Shown: piece by piece, positions 63,966 to 64,000 of the stretch
Layout: every line of letters begins with the position of its first letter
How positions within the stretch are numbered: position 1 is the stretch's first letter
Assembly: GCA_054601695.1 (NCBI GenBank)
Contig: BAAHQB010000024.1
Location: 186,001-250,000 of the forward strand
Direction: 5' to 3'
Length of the DNA stretch: 64,000 bases
Origin: Amorphochlora amoebiformis
Taxonomy: Eukaryota > Cercozoa > Chlorarachniophyceae
Position numbers and translations under genes: made by a program
The notes under the pieces: model-generated
The model's input: only the letters and a program-made list of their open reading frames with translations
The model's database searches: none
Told to the model about the DNA's origin: nothing

Positions 63966-64000
<35 letters not shown>
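63752..64000 (-). repeat. Duplicate of the SAM exon 63751-63669 start with flanking (TA)n
   Basis: 63811-63869 repeats GTAGCATAGGAGGCGGTTTC and TCGAACTGTCCATT from the exon with few changes, ending GGCTGAATATATA. On the coding strand this is the acceptor plus the first ~55 exon bases. The rest to 64000 is (TA)n. Confidence 0.88.

Overview
This window is eukaryotic nuclear DNA, most likely from a unicellular eukaryote (protist or alga). The evidence is spliceosomal genes with many short exons, a polymerase III 5S rRNA gene, receptor and adhesion domains (GAIN/GPS with seven membrane segments, thrombospondin type 1, SAM), and telomere-type TTAGGG/CCCTAA tracts. The species cannot be named from the sequence. 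More than half of the window is (TA)n microsatellite, so most long open frames (poly Tyr-Ile, poly Cys-Val, poly Ser-Leu) are meaningless. The genes appear only when short unique islands between the AT tracts are joined through AG/GT borders. I did this by hand and used reading-phase agreement at every junction as the main check.

Layout, left to right. (1) 219-7746, plus strand: 3' part (13 exons, 358 codons) of an M28 zinc aminopeptidase. (2) 9089-20984, minus: a 21-exon, 1193-residue receptor with signal peptide, PKD/REJ-like ectodomain, GAIN/GPS cleavage site, seven membrane helices and a Ser-rich tail. (3) 23794-24186, minus: a small possible tail-anchored protein, divergent from (4) 24435-34684, plus: a 26-exon, 585-residue type I membrane protein with four thrombospondin type 1 repeats, broadly like TRAP/MIC adhesins in layout. 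(5) 35968-41208, minus: an 11-exon, 244-residue DJ-1/PfpI (Hsp31-like) protein. (6) 41801-41919, plus: 5S rRNA. (7) 43773-57166, minus: a 16-exon model (359 codons, 5' end not found) with a 15-residue coding repeat and a C-terminal SAM domain. (8) 59498-63751, minus: the 3' part of a second SAM-domain gene that runs off the right edge.

The genes do not form an obvious pathway. They alternate in strand, with convergent pairs (1/2 and 4/5) and one divergent pair (3/4). What unites them is intron structure. Nearly every intron is a (TA)n tract that begins at the GT and ends at the AG, or is filled by telomere-like repeat, (CA)n, (GA)n or a minisatellite. Many introns carry tandem, AT-separated copies of their own exon edge plus splice site: 5' splice sites in the M28, TSP1, DJ-1 and SAM genes, and 3' splice sites in the receptor and second SAM gene. 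This repeated duplication of exon-intron junctions is the most unusual thing in the window. Other features are a dispersed element of about 120 bp near telomere-like tracts, a tRNA-derived SINE-like family, and a 1.8 kb tandem duplication that carries two small candidate exons.
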